A stretch of 39,933 nucleotides of DNA from positions 1-39,933 of the forward strand of contig CAAGMR010000037.1 in NCBI GenBank assembly GCA_900771085.1. The letters are read 5' to 3'. This DNA comes from Clostridia bacterium. Lineage in GTDB: Bacteria; Bacillota; Clostridia; Oscillospirales; Acutalibacteraceae. Each line of letters opens with the position of its first letter. The first letter of the stretch is position 1. Positions 8,525-17,267 of the stretch are shown here, piece by piece. Below the pieces are notes generated by a model. That model saw nothing but the letters and a program-made list of their open reading frames with translations. It was not told where the DNA came from and did not search any database. The position numbers and the translations under genes were made by a program.

Positions 8525-10582
8525 TCAGATTTTCATTGCTATATCCCATGCACCCCAGATAACGGTGCGAAGATTTCCGACTTTTTTGCAATCGCCGAGA
8601 AGGTGAACCTTGCGAGACTTTTCGGCTAAAGGAGCCGGCTTGTAACCTACAGAGTAGATTACGGAATCATAAGGAATCTTTGTTTCCTTCAAGTCTTTAT
8701 CCTGAACAATAACATATTCATCGGTTATCTCTTTTGTCATGGTGTTAAGGTATACAGGGATCTGGTTTACCTTGAAATAGTCACGAAGATAAGAGGAGTT
8801 TGCAAGACAGAGGTTCTTTACTGCCATAAGGTCATCCTGCATCTCTATGATAACAGGCTTCTTTCCCTTGAGATGAAGGTCATATGCCATTTCGCAGCCT
8901 GTAAGGCCACCGCCGATGATGACAACATTTTCACCGACTGACCTGTTCTCAAGCAGGTAGTCGCATGCGCCCATGGCTTTTTCAGCACCAGGTACGCGAA
9001 GGACATTTGCTGTAGAACCTGTAGCTACAATGTATTCATCTGCCTTAAGAGAATTAAGGTCAGAAACTGTTGTATCAAGGTGAACTTCAATGCCGAGCTT
9101 TCTTATCTGAGTCTTGTACCATTCAATGAGTTCGCGATCCTTTTCCTTGAAAGATGGAGCTGCAGCTGCAATAAAGATACCTCCGAGTTCACTGCCCTTT
9201 TCGTAAATGACAGGGTTGTGACCTCTCTGCTTTAAGACGATGGCAGCTTCCATACCGCCAACACCGCCACCGATGATTGCAACTGTCTTTTTGCGTTTTG
9301 CAGGTACAATCCTGTATTTCTTTGACTGCATGCTGGTTGGGTTAACAGCACAGCGACACATATTCATAGAGTCGTTGAGATCCTGATCACAGGCGGAACC
9401 GTTATGCTTAGCCATATCGAAACATGCGGCGTGGCAGCAGATGCAAGGCTTGATGTCTTCTTCTCTGCCTTCAATCATCTTGGTAACCCAGGCAGGGTCG
9501 GCAAGGAACTGGCGGCCTACTGCCATAGCGTCTATCTGACCTTCGGCAACGGCCTTTGCACCGACAACCGGGTCCATTTTACCTGCACATACTACAGGGA
9601 TATCTACAAATTTTTTAATGTGAGCCACGTCTTCGAGATTGCAGTTCTGCGGCATATACTGTGGCGGATGTGCCCAGTACCAGGCGTCGTATGTTCCGTT
9701 GTCACAGTTGAGCATGTCGTAGCCGGCATCCTGAAGATACTTTGCAGCTTTTTCTGATTCTTCCATTGTACGGCCAACTTCTACAAAGTCGGTTTCACCG
9801 TAAACGGCGCCTTCCTGAAAGCCTTTTGTTTTGGAAACAACTGAATAGCGAAGTGAAACAGGGAAGTCCTTACCGCAGGATTTCTTGATTGCCTGAACAA
9901 TCTCTACAGGGAATCGATACCTGTTCTCGAAACTTCCGCCGTATTCATCTTTACGGAAGTTTGTATAAGGGAGTGTGAACTGGTCGAGAAGATAACCTTC
10001 ATGAACGGCGTGAACTTCAACGCCGTCGACACCGGCTTCCTTGCAAAGGCGCGCGGTTTCGGCGAAAGCATAGATAATCTTATCAATCTGTTCTTTGGTC
10101 ATTTCCTTTGTTGTAATGTCTTCTGCCCAGCGGTTTGGCAGTGGGGAAGGAGCAGTAGTCAGATACTCCGGGTCCATGATTGGCTTTGCGATGGTGCCGA
10201 TGATTCTGTTGTTAATCATCATTGTCATCATTGCAGAAAGAGCCATTGAACGGCCAAAGCCTGCTGTCATCTGAATGAACATTTTTGCACCTGTCTTGTG
10301 CAGTTCATCCATAAATTCCTTGAGTTTGTCAAATTTCCATTTGTGCTGATAAAGCCATGCGCCACCCATAATATCCTTTACAGGTGCGATACCCGGGATA
10401 ATGAGGCCGCAGTTGTTGTCAGCAACTGTTTTCAGAAGCTTTGCAGATTCTTTGTCAAAATGGTTGGGTTCAGTCCAGCCGAAAATACAGGTTCCACCCA
10501 TTGGAGCCAATACTATACGGTTCTTGATTTCGCAATTGCCTATCTTCCATGGAGTAAACAATGCTTCGTATTTCTGGTCCAT
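8525..10582 (-). CDS. OYE-family FMN/4Fe-4S/FAD oxidoreductase (2,4-dienoyl-CoA reductase-like)
   Basis: A 685-aa three-part flavoenzyme. Residues 1-370 are an old-yellow-enzyme barrel (NRIVLAPMGG, VEVHAVHEGYLLDQF, LPYTNFRKDEYGGSFENR). An iron-sulfur segment follows (C380, C383, C387 and probably C411 before AVNP), then an FAD/NAD(P) domain with IIGGGVGGMEA (~436-446) and a second dinucleotide motif VVIIGGGLTGCEMA. Relatives include 2,4-dienoyl-CoA reductase FadH, enoate reductases and bile-acid enzymes BaiCD/BaiH; the substrate here is not evident. In FadH the last cysteine follows the third by 11 residues; here the gap is 23, with extra cysteines C398 and C409. GGAG precedes the ATG by about 9 nt. 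The gene diverges from a second FAD enzyme across 160 bp. Confidence 0.9.
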   Translation of the reverse strand: MDQKYEALFTPWKIGNCEIKNRIVLAPMGGTCIFGWTEPNHFDKESAKLLKTVADNNCGLIIPGIAPVKDIMGGAWLYQHKWKFDKLKEFMDELHKTGAKMFIQMTAGFGRSMALSAMMTMMINNRIIGTIAKPIMDPEYLTTAPSPLPNRWAEDITTKEMTKEQIDKIIYAFAETARLCKEAGVDGVEVHAVHEGYLLDQFTLPYTNFRKDEYGGSFENRYRFPVEIVQAIKKSCGKDFPVSLRYSVVSKTKGFQEGAVYGETDFVEVGRTMEESEKAAKYLQDAGYDMLNCDNGTYDAWYWAHPPQYMPQNCNLEDVAHIKKFVDIPVVCAGKMDPVVGAKAVAEGQIDAMAVGRQFLADPAWVTKMIEGREEDIKPCICCHAACFDMAKHNGSACDQDLNDSMNMCRCAVNPTSMQSKKYRIVPAKRKKTVAIIGGGVGGMEAAIVLKQRGHNPVIYEKGSELGGIFIAAAAPSFKEKDRELIEWYKTQIRKLGIEVHLDTTVSDLNSLKADEYIVATGSTANVLRVPGAEKAMGACDYLLENRSVGENVVIIGGGLTGCEMAYDLHLKGKKPVIIEMQDDLMAVKNLCLANSSYLRDYFKVNQIPVYLNTMTKEITDEYVIVQDKDLKETKIPYDSVIYSVGYKPAPLAEKSRKVHLLGDCKKVGNLRTVIWGAWDIAMKI

Positions 10583-10669
10583 ATCATCATTCTCCTTTGA
10601 TAAATTCTAAGGGCTTATCCTTTTTCAGTATACACCTTAGGAAAGGATTCGGCTTTGCCTTAATAATTT

Positions 10670-10698
10670 TTGTTATGTTTACACATATGTGGTAAACT
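10670..10698 (+). promoter_or_regulatory. promoter with internal palindrome for the FAD oxidoreductase
   Basis: TTGTTA (10670-10675), a 17-bp spacer and TAAACT (10693-10698). The spacer carries the perfect 10-bp palindrome CACATATGTG (10682-10691), flanked by GTTTA and TAAAC, a likely repressor site between the two divergent oxidoreductase genes. Confidence 0.45.
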
Positions 10699-10742
10699 GA
10701 ATTTGGCTATTTCCGTAAAATAACGGTGAAAGAAGGACGAAT

Positions 10743-12065
10743 ATGAAAAGAAAAATTGCTGTATTGGGCATGGGCCAGGGCGGCCTTGTCGCAGCGGCAA
10801 AACTTGCAAAAGCAGGTTTTGACGTAGATGTCTTCGAACGAGAGAGAGAAGGGGAAGTAAGTTATCCGTGGTTTGACGACATTACATTTAACGTTTTTGA
10901 CGCAGTGGGAATTCCCGCTCCGCCTAGAGAGGACTACACACAGAAGTCAAAGTGGCTTTTCGTATCACCTAACCACAAGGATTCTCTGCCTGTACCGCCA
11001 ATGCCTCCAATGGTAGAGGTTTCGGTATCCCGCAGAGGTCTTAACAGACATCTTTGCGCTCTTGCCAGGCAGGCCGGAGCAAAGCTCCATTTTGAAGAGC
11101 CTGTTAAAACTCTTGTTTTTGACGGCGATATGGTTGTCGGCTTTGAAACAGATAAGGGCGTTTATGAAGCAGACCTCGTAATTGATGCTGCTGGTCTTAA
11201 CTCACCTTTCCGTGGCCAGCTTCCTGAAAGTGCGTGCATTCCTGCAAAGCCTGAGAAGGATGACATCATGTACGGCTATCGCGGATTCTTCGAGAGAGAA
11301 CCGGGCAGTAAGACACCGGACCCTGAAAGTGTACTTCACCTTATGCCAATGGATGGCGTTGATATCTGCTGGTGCAACCTCAATGAGCGCGACGAAGTAG
11401 ATATGCTTATCCTTAATATCGGTGGCACTGAAAAGGCAGACGCAGAAAAGTGCGAAGCCTTCCTTAAGGATTACAACGAAGTGTGCTCGGACAAGGTTGT
11501 TCATCCAATAAGACCTGTAAGGGTTGGCGTAAGAGCTACCATGCCGGTGATAGTTGCTGATGGTTATGCAGCAGTTGGCGACTCTGCATTCATGACAATG
11601 CCTTTCATGGGCTCAGGTATCGAAGCTTCAATGAAGGCCGGCAAGATTCTTGCAGAAGTGGTAATCAAGAATAAAAAGAAAGAGTTCACAGCAAAGAACC
11701 TCTGGAAGTATGAGACAAGATACGTAAAGGAACTTGGCGCAGTTTACATGCTTATCGATGTAGTTAAGCGCTGGGCGCTGAATCTTGATCCAAAGGATAT
11801 CGAATGGGCCTTCGGCTCCGGTCTTGTTACTTCAGATGATATGAAGCTGCTTTCTTCAGACAGTGATGCTGAGTTCTCACTGTCAGAACTTCACGTAGGC
11901 AAGAAGCTCCTTATTCTCTTCAGTAAACCACGCATCATTTTTGGTGCTCTCAAATCCGTAGCAAAAGCCGTTCGCGGACTTGTTGCCGCTCTTATGGTTC
12001 CAAAGAAATATAATCAGAAGAAAGTTCAGAAATGGGCTAAGAAATACGATTCATATATTCACTAA
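10743..12065 (+). CDS. FAD-dependent oxidoreductase (geranylgeranyl-reductase-like)
   Basis: A 440-aa protein with an N-terminal Rossmann FAD motif (VLGMGQGGLVAAAKLAKAGFD) and the second FAD motif GDSAFMTMPFMGSGIEASMKAG, which is the arrangement of the PHBH/geranylgeranyl reductase fold. The middle (VSVSRRGLNRHLCALARQAGAKLHFEEPV) fits the helical segment that covers FAD in that group. The C-terminal ~60 residues are basic and amphipathic (LLILFSKPRIIFGALKSVAKAVRG), which suggests membrane contact. The substrate is unknown; saturation of isoprenoid chains is one known activity of the family, but nothing else here points to it. It diverges from the OYE-type enzyme and may share its control. Confidence 0.8.
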   Translation: MKRKIAVLGMGQGGLVAAAKLAKAGFDVDVFEREREGEVSYPWFDDITFNVFDAVGIPAPPREDYTQKSKWLFVSPNHKDSLPVPPMPPMVEVSVSRRGLNRHLCALARQAGAKLHFEEPVKTLVFDGDMVVGFETDKGVYEADLVIDAAGLNSPFRGQLPESACIPAKPEKDDIMYGYRGFFEREPGSKTPDPESVLHLMPMDGVDICWCNLNERDEVDMLILNIGGTEKADAEKCEAFLKDYNEVCSDKVVHPIRPVRVGVRATMPVIVADGYAAVGDSAFMTMPFMGSGIEASMKAGKILAEVVIKNKKKEFTAKNLWKYETRYVKELGAVYMLIDVVKRWALNLDPKDIEWAFGSGLVTSDDMKLLSSDSDAEFSLSELHVGKKLLILFSKPRIIFGALKSVAKAVRGLVAALMVPKKYNQKKVQKWAKKYDSYIH

Positions 12066-12070
12066 AAATA

Positions 12071-12105
12071 AAGGCCTGTCCGAAAGGACAGGCCTTAAAA
12101 TTTTT
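12071..12105 (+). terminator. bidirectional terminator
   Basis: AAGGCCTGTCC, GAAA tetraloop, GGACAGGCCTT (12071-12096), followed by AAAATTTTT. The T-rich flank on the other side serves the convergent phosphoesterase gene. Confidence 0.88.
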
Positions 12106-12107
12106 CT

Positions 12108-12803
12108 TTATACGTAAAATTCTTCCATTGTGTCGAGGCAGAGGCAAGCAAGTCTTCCACCTTCGAATGTTGCACCGCAGTCAATGTTAATATTGTGACC
12201 GGACTTGAGAATTTCAGGCTTTCCGGAAAGCTCAAGAGTAGGTGTGTGACCTGCGATTGTATAGATGCTGTTGAAGTATTCGAAGTCATAGTCATGTCTT
12301 TCGAAAATGAGTTCTTCAGGAGCATAGGAGTCGAGAGAACGTCTCTTGTCAAAGTTTGAGAAACCTGCATGGATAAGAATAAACTTCTGTTCGTCAATTG
12401 AAATTGCTTCGAAAAGTTCCATCTCATCAATGAAATCGAGAACGGCTTCTCTGTCTTCATCGTCCAGCTGTCTGTACTGCTTGAGGGTTACGTCACCGCC
12501 GTTGTCCATCCATTCCTGATAAGCTATAAGGTCATCGGATGTGAGAGATGCAATGTTTTCATCTGTCACTTCTTCGGCGAGCGGGCCGTTAAGAACGCGG
12601 GACATCATGTATTCGTGGTTGCCGAGAAGGCAGAAAATATTGAGTCTTGTTGAAAGATCCTTAAGAAGTGCAATTGGCTCCGGACCTCTGTCAACAATAT
12701 CACCAAGGATGAACATGTTGTCATCACTTGCAAATTCTATTTCTCTGAGCATTTCCTTGAACTTTTTGTATTCACCGTGGATATCGGCCATAACATATGT
12801 CAT
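12108..12803 (-). CDS. calcineurin-like metallophosphoesterase
   Basis: A 231-aa enzyme of the PPP/ApaH-like metallophosphatase type. The metal-binding set is complete: DIHG near residue 7, GDIVDRG, GNHEY, and later HAGF and GHTPT. The length and the INIDCGATFEGGRLACL ending fit the bacterial protein-phosphatase/diadenosine-tetraphosphatase group (PrpE/PrpA-like). Whether it acts on phosphoproteins or Ap4A cannot be read from sequence. It follows the YgiQ gene by 20 bp on the same strand and is probably cotranscribed with it. Confidence 0.88.
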   Translation of the reverse strand: MTYVMADIHGEYKKFKEMLREIEFASDDNMFILGDIVDRGPEPIALLKDLSTRLNIFCLLGNHEYMMSRVLNGPLAEEVTDENIASLTSDDLIAYQEWMDNGGDVTLKQYRQLDDEDREAVLDFIDEMELFEAISIDEQKFILIHAGFSNFDKRRSLDSYAPEELIFERHDYDFEYFNSIYTIAGHTPTLELSGKPEILKSGHNINIDCGATFEGGRLACLCLDTMEEFYV

Positions 12804-12823
12804 AAGAGATAAATCCTTCTTTC

Positions 12824-14761
12824 TTATTTTCTTCTTGGACGGTTGCCACCGGAATTAAGACGCTTATCGCCCTGTCCGGCTTTGCCTGATTTTTGATTTC
12901 GGCCATTTTTAGCCTTTGGTTTTTTCTTCTGAACCGGCTTGTTTTCCGCTTTAGGAACCCTCTTTATTTCAGGCGGAACAAGGCATTCCGGACCGTTACC
13001 GATAAGGTCAAATCTTCCTGCCTTTTTCAAAGCTTCTCTGACAAGACCGTAGTTGCGAGGCTCTCTGTACTGAATGAGGGCTCTCTGCATAGCCTTCTCG
13101 TGAGGGTCGGTTGCAACATATACCGGCTTCATAGTCAGAGGGTCAAGACCGGTGTAATACATACATGTTGAAACTGTACCCGGGGTAGGATAAAAGTCCT
13201 GAACCTGCTTCGGGTTGAGCTTGTTTTTGTTCAGGTACTCGGCAAGTATTATAGCATCTTCGAGAGTGCTTCCCGGGTGGGATGACATGAGATAAGGAAC
13301 AATAAACTGATTGAGGTCATATTTTTTGTTGATTCTCTCAAACTCTTTTACAAATGAGTTATAAACCTTGAGCTTAGGCTTGCCGATTTTTGCGAGAACG
13401 TTATCGGATACATGCTCCGGGGCAACTCTGAGCTGTCCGCTGACATGGTATTTACAAAGCTCTTCAAGGAAGTTCGTCTTATGGTCTGCCATTACCACAT
13501 CAAATCTTACGCCTGAACGTATGAAAACTTTTTTCACGCCCGGAAGCTCTCGGAGCTTGCGGAGAAGTTCAATGTAATCACTGTGGTCCGTTTCAACAGC
13601 AGGACACATCTCCGGAGAAAGGCAACGCTTATCTTTGCAGGCGCCTGCCTTTGACTGCTTTTTGCAGGCAGGCTGGCGGAATTCGGCGGTAGGACCGCCA
13701 ACGTCATGAATGTATCCTTTGAAATCCGGGTGATCAAGGAAGTCTTTTGCTTCCTTAATGATGGATTCGTGGCTTCTTGCCTGAACGATTCTTCCCTCGT
13801 GGAAGGTGAGCGCACAGAAGTTGCATTCTCCGTAGCATCCGCGGTTGGATGTCAGGGAGAATTTGATTTCTTCAAGAGCGGGTATGCCGCCCTGTGACCT
13901 GTAAGACGGATGGTAATCCCTCATGTACGGGAGGTCATAAACATCGTCCATTTCCTGCATGGAAAGCGGAGAGGCGGGCGGATTCTGAACTACAAAGAAG
14001 CCGTCCTTGTAGCCTTCATATAATCTTCTGCCCTGAATAGGGTCTGTGTTTTTGTACTGAATACGAAAACTTTCTGCATAGGCCCTTTTGTCGGCAATGA
14101 TTTTTTCATAGTTTGGAAGCCTGATGGCATCAACTATGCTGTCTTCATCTCTGGTTTTATAAACAGTTCCGTTAATAAAAGTGATGTCTGATACGTCGAG
14201 TCCGCTGTTAAGCGCGTCCGCTATCTCGACAATGCTGTGCTCGCCCATGCCATAAGAGATGATATCGGCATTGGCATCTATAAGAATGGAACGCTTTACC
14301 TTATCGGACCAGTAGTCATAGTGCGCAAGCCTGCGGAGGCTCGCCTCAATGCCGCCTATTATTATAGGCGTCTTTTTATATGTCTGTCTTATAAGGTTGC
14401 AATAAACCACAACGGCATAGTCGGGACGCTTGCCCATAACACCGCCGGGGCTGAAAGAGTCCTTGTCACGTCTGTGTTTTGCTACGGAATAATGGTTTAC
14501 CATCGAGTCCATGTTACCGGATGAGACCATAAAGCCAAGGCGAGGCTCGCCATATTCACAGATGCTTTGCGGGTTTTTCCAGTCAGGCTGACAGATGAGA
14601 GCCATCCTGTATCCTCGAGCTTCAAGAGTACGACAGATAATGGCAGCGCCAAAGCTTGGATGATCTACATACGCATCACCGCAAACGTATACAAAGTCCG
14701 GTCTGTCCCAACCGCGGTCCAGCATGTCCTGTTTACACAAAGGTAAGAAACCGTCTGCCAT
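12824..14761 (-). CDS. ygiQ: YgiQ family radical SAM protein
   Basis: A 645-aa member of the UPF0313/YgiQ family. The radical SAM cysteines sit in CYGECNFC (CxxxCxxC), about residue 310. The N-terminus (FLPLCKQDMLDRGWDRPDFVYVCGDAYVDHPSFG) is the characteristic YgiQ signature, and a DUF3362-like part with further cysteines and a very basic Lys/Gly/Arg-rich tail completes it. The reaction is unknown for the family. GGAGG lies 8 nt before the ATG. A plausible promoter has an extended -10 (TGTTACAAT, hexamer 14791-14786 on the minus strand) about 25 bp upstream. Confidence 0.93.
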   Translation of the reverse strand: MADGFLPLCKQDMLDRGWDRPDFVYVCGDAYVDHPSFGAAIICRTLEARGYRMALICQPDWKNPQSICEYGEPRLGFMVSSGNMDSMVNHYSVAKHRRDKDSFSPGGVMGKRPDYAVVVYCNLIRQTYKKTPIIIGGIEASLRRLAHYDYWSDKVKRSILIDANADIISYGMGEHSIVEIADALNSGLDVSDITFINGTVYKTRDEDSIVDAIRLPNYEKIIADKRAYAESFRIQYKNTDPIQGRRLYEGYKDGFFVVQNPPASPLSMQEMDDVYDLPYMRDYHPSYRSQGGIPALEEIKFSLTSNRGCYGECNFCALTFHEGRIVQARSHESIIKEAKDFLDHPDFKGYIHDVGGPTAEFRQPACKKQSKAGACKDKRCLSPEMCPAVETDHSDYIELLRKLRELPGVKKVFIRSGVRFDVVMADHKTNFLEELCKYHVSGQLRVAPEHVSDNVLAKIGKPKLKVYNSFVKEFERINKKYDLNQFIVPYLMSSHPGSTLEDAIILAEYLNKNKLNPKQVQDFYPTPGTVSTCMYYTGLDPLTMKPVYVATDPHEKAMQRALIQYREPRNYGLVREALKKAGRFDLIGNGPECLVPPEIKRVPKAENKPVQKKKPKAKNGRNQKSGKAGQGDKRLNSGGNRPRRK

Positions 14762-14877
14762 TTTATCGCCTCCTTTTTCCCGCTAATTGTAACACATAAA
14801 AGTGACATTAAAAAGCCATAAAGACCTTGACATAGTGACTATAATATTTTTGGAGTCCGATAAAAGGGGATGTCTTT

Positions 14878-15777
14878 TTGAAAAATAAAAAGTCAATAAT
14901 TTTTATACTTATTACTGCGCTTTGTTTCGGCAGTATGGAGATATCACTGAAACTTGGAGGCAATGATTTTTCAGCACTGCAGCTGACATTTTTACGCTTT
15001 CTTATTGGTGGTCTGGTACTTCTTCCATTTGCAGTTTTCGATGCAAAGAAAAAGCAGATTAAACTGACTCGCGGAGATTTTGGATACCTTACACTGATTG
15101 GCCTTGTCGGCGTATGCCTTAGCATGACCTGCTTCCAGATAGGTGTTATGAGTTCCAACGCCAACACAGCGGCGGTTATCATTTCATCAAATCCTGTTTT
15201 TGTAATGGTGTTTTCATATTTCATTGTCAATGAAGCATTCACGAAGCGAAAGGCACTCGTGCTGGTGCTTAGTTTAATTGGCCTCGTTCTGGTGGCGAAT
15301 CCTATGAATATGGCCGAAGGCAATACGGCAAAGGGTCTCATTTATACTGCTGTTGCAGCAGTCACCTTTGCTCTTTACACAACACTCGGCAAGCTTCGAA
15401 TTGGTAAACTCGGAGGCTTCGTTCAGAACAGCGGAAGCTTTTTGATTGCGTCAATCGTTGAGTTTGTTATTCTCGTAATTCGTGGCGATTCTGTTGTTGC
15501 AGGAATAAATGCACACAGTCTGCCGGTGGTTTTATACTGCGGAATTGTAGTTACAGGTATCGGATATTTCGCTTATCTTAAAGCAGTTGAACTGGATGGA
15601 CCATCCAATGCGTCAATCGCGTTCTTTATTAAACCGATTATCGCCGTAACCCTTGCAGCGATTATTTTACATGAACCAATTACATGGAATATTGCGTTGG
15701 GCGTATCCCTGATAATTACAGGTTCCATAATTAATATGACCACAGGTAAATCACTGAAAAAACAGAAAACAGAATAA
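14878..15777 (+). CDS. EamA/DMT family transporter
   Basis: A 299-aa integral membrane protein with ten predicted transmembrane segments in two five-helix EamA repeats, the drug/metabolite transporter fold. First repeat: FILITALCFGSMEISLK and FLRFLIGGLVLLPFA. Second repeat: IYTAVAAVTFALYTTLGK and AFFIKPIIAVTLAAIILHEPI, including the typical Glu-Pro turn. Substrates of this family are mostly metabolites or amino acids and cannot be assigned. The start is a TTG at 14878: AGGGGA lies 7 nt upstream, the nearby ATG at 14870 hits a stop after three codons, and the next in-frame ATG would remove most of the first helix. TATAAT occurs at 14840-14845 without a good -35. Confidence 0.9.
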   Translation: MKNKKSIIFILITALCFGSMEISLKLGGNDFSALQLTFLRFLIGGLVLLPFAVFDAKKKQIKLTRGDFGYLTLIGLVGVCLSMTCFQIGVMSSNANTAAVIISSNPVFVMVFSYFIVNEAFTKRKALVLVLSLIGLVLVANPMNMAEGNTAKGLIYTAVAAVTFALYTTLGKLRIGKLGGFVQNSGSFLIASIVEFVILVIRGDSVVAGINAHSLPVVLYCGIVVTGIGYFAYLKAVELDGPSNASIAFFIKPIIAVTLAAIILHEPITWNIALGVSLIITGSIINMTTGKSLKKQKTE

Positions 15778-15782
15778 AAAAG

Positions 15783-15811
15783 AAGGCTGCCTGCAAAGGC
15801 AGCCTTTTTTT
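15783..15811 (+). terminator. bidirectional terminator
   Basis: AAGGCTGCCT, GCAA loop, AGGCAGCCTT (15783-15806), then a T-run. An A-run before the stem makes it usable for argH on the opposite strand. Confidence 0.9.
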
Positions 15812-15821
15812 ATGTCAGGTT

Positions 15822-17195
15822 TTATTCACCAAGAAGCTTTAAGAGTTCAGCAGCACGTGCACGAACATTTTCAGGGCATGGAGCGCCTGTGCATGTACGG
15901 TCGCGTACGCACTTTTCAAGGTTGATAGCTTCGTATACGCCGTCATCGAAGAGGTCGCATACAGCCTGGTATTCTTCCATTGGAAGAGTCTCAAGGGTTA
16001 AGCCCTTGTTTATGCAGAGAGCAACAAGTTCGCCGGTTGCCTTGTAAGCGTCGCGGAATGGAAGTCCCTTGCCTACGAGGAAGTCTGCGCAGTCAGTAGC
16101 GTTGATGAAGCCACCGGCAGCAGCCTTTCTCATGTTCTCTGTAAGAACAGTCATTGTGTCAATCATTGGAATGAAAGCTGTGAGGCACATGCGAACGGTG
16201 TCAAATGCATCGAAAATAGCTTCCTTGTCTTCCTGCATGTCCTTGTTGTATGCGAGAGGGATACCCTTGAGCATAACAAGGAGAGTGGTGAGGTCACCGA
16301 AAACGCGTCCTGACTTGCCGCGAACAAGTTCTGCGATGTCAGGATTCTTTTTCTGTGGCATGATAGATGATCCTGTTGAGAATGCATCATCGAGCTCAAC
16401 AAATTTGAATTCCCATGAACACCAGAGGATGATTTCTTCTGAGAAACGGGAGAGATGAACCATGATAAGTGAAAGAGCAGCGGCAAATTCTACTGCCCAG
16501 TCTCTGTCGGAAACGCCGTCGAGAGAGTTGCGGCAAGGACCATCAAAGCCGAGTGCTTCGGCTGTCATCTCGCGGTTGATGTCATATGTTGTTCCTGCAA
16601 GTGCACCTGAGCCGAGAGGGCATACATTCATGCGCTTTCTGGCATCTTTAAGTCTGTCAATGTCGCGAAGGAACATTTCGGCATATGCGAGCATATGGTG
16701 GCCGAACACTACAGGCTGAGCGCGCTGCATGTGAGTGTAGCTTGGCATAACTGCCTCAGAGTACTCTTCTGCTTTCTTGCAGAGGACCTTGATAAGGTCT
16801 TCGAGCTGAGGGATAAGGTCGTCACACATGTTGCGGGTAATGAGTCTTCCGTCGAGAGCAACCTGGTCGTTTCTTGAACGTGATGTGTGAAGACGCTTGC
16901 CTGCGCTTCCTATACGGCTTGTAAGTTCGCCTTCGATAAATGTATGGATATCTTCAGCCTCAGGGTCGATGGCAAGCTTTCCGCTTTCAATGTCATCGAG
17001 GATTTCCTGGAGACCGGCAAGAATTTTATCGGTATCTTCCTTAGAATTGATGCCCTGCGCACCGAGCATTGTTGCATGAGCCATGCTGCCCGTAATATCT
17101 TCCTTGTACATGCGCTGGTCGAAAGGAATGGATGAGTTGAAGTCGTTTGTCTCCTTGGCGATTTCCTTGGAGAAACGTCCTGTCCAGAGTTTCAT
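15822..17195 (-). CDS. argH: argininosuccinate lyase
   Basis: ArgH splits argininosuccinate into arginine and fumarate, the last step of arginine synthesis. The 457-aa product shows MKLWTGRFSKEIAKETNDFNSSIPFDQRM at its start, SRNDQVALDGR, and the fumarase/ASL signature GSSIMPQKKNPD with its catalytic serine. Length is normal. AAGGAG precedes the ATG closely. It lies 72 bp downstream of argG; that gap holds a hairpin which may tune argH relative to argG. ARG boxes upstream of argG probably control both genes. Confidence 0.98.
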   Translation of the reverse strand: MKLWTGRFSKEIAKETNDFNSSIPFDQRMYKEDITGSMAHATMLGAQGINSKEDTDKILAGLQEILDDIESGKLAIDPEAEDIHTFIEGELTSRIGSAGKRLHTSRSRNDQVALDGRLITRNMCDDLIPQLEDLIKVLCKKAEEYSEAVMPSYTHMQRAQPVVFGHHMLAYAEMFLRDIDRLKDARKRMNVCPLGSGALAGTTYDINREMTAEALGFDGPCRNSLDGVSDRDWAVEFAAALSLIMVHLSRFSEEIILWCSWEFKFVELDDAFSTGSSIMPQKKNPDIAELVRGKSGRVFGDLTTLLVMLKGIPLAYNKDMQEDKEAIFDAFDTVRMCLTAFIPMIDTMTVLTENMRKAAAGGFINATDCADFLVGKGLPFRDAYKATGELVALCINKGLTLETLPMEEYQAVCDLFDDGVYEAINLEKCVRDRTCTGAPCPENVRARAAELLKLLGE

Positions 17196-17216
17196 AGTTA
17201 TTCTCCTTAAAAGAAA

Positions 17217-17248
17217 CCCTCCAGTGTAAATACTGGAGGGTAATTTAC
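17217..17248 (-). promoter_or_regulatory. argG-argH intercistronic hairpin with an alternative fold
   Basis: On the transcript, CCCTCCAGT (17240-17232) and ACTGGAGGG (17225-17217) make a 9-bp hairpin with a 6-nt loop followed by TTTCTTTT, a weak terminator just before the argH ribosome binding site. GTAAAT (17248-17243) can instead pair with ATTTAC (17231-17226) and disrupt it. Confidence 0.55.
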
Positions 17249-17267
17249 GTATAACAGTTTACTTAAA

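Noticed and set aside
8525..12065. Bile-acid 7-dehydroxylation (bai) cluster
   Set aside because: The OYE-type enzyme resembles BaiCD/BaiH, but no other bai gene is nearby.
14827..14845. TTGACA and TATAAT taken as one promoter for the EamA gene
   Set aside because: Only 7 bp separate the hexamers, too short for a working promoter.
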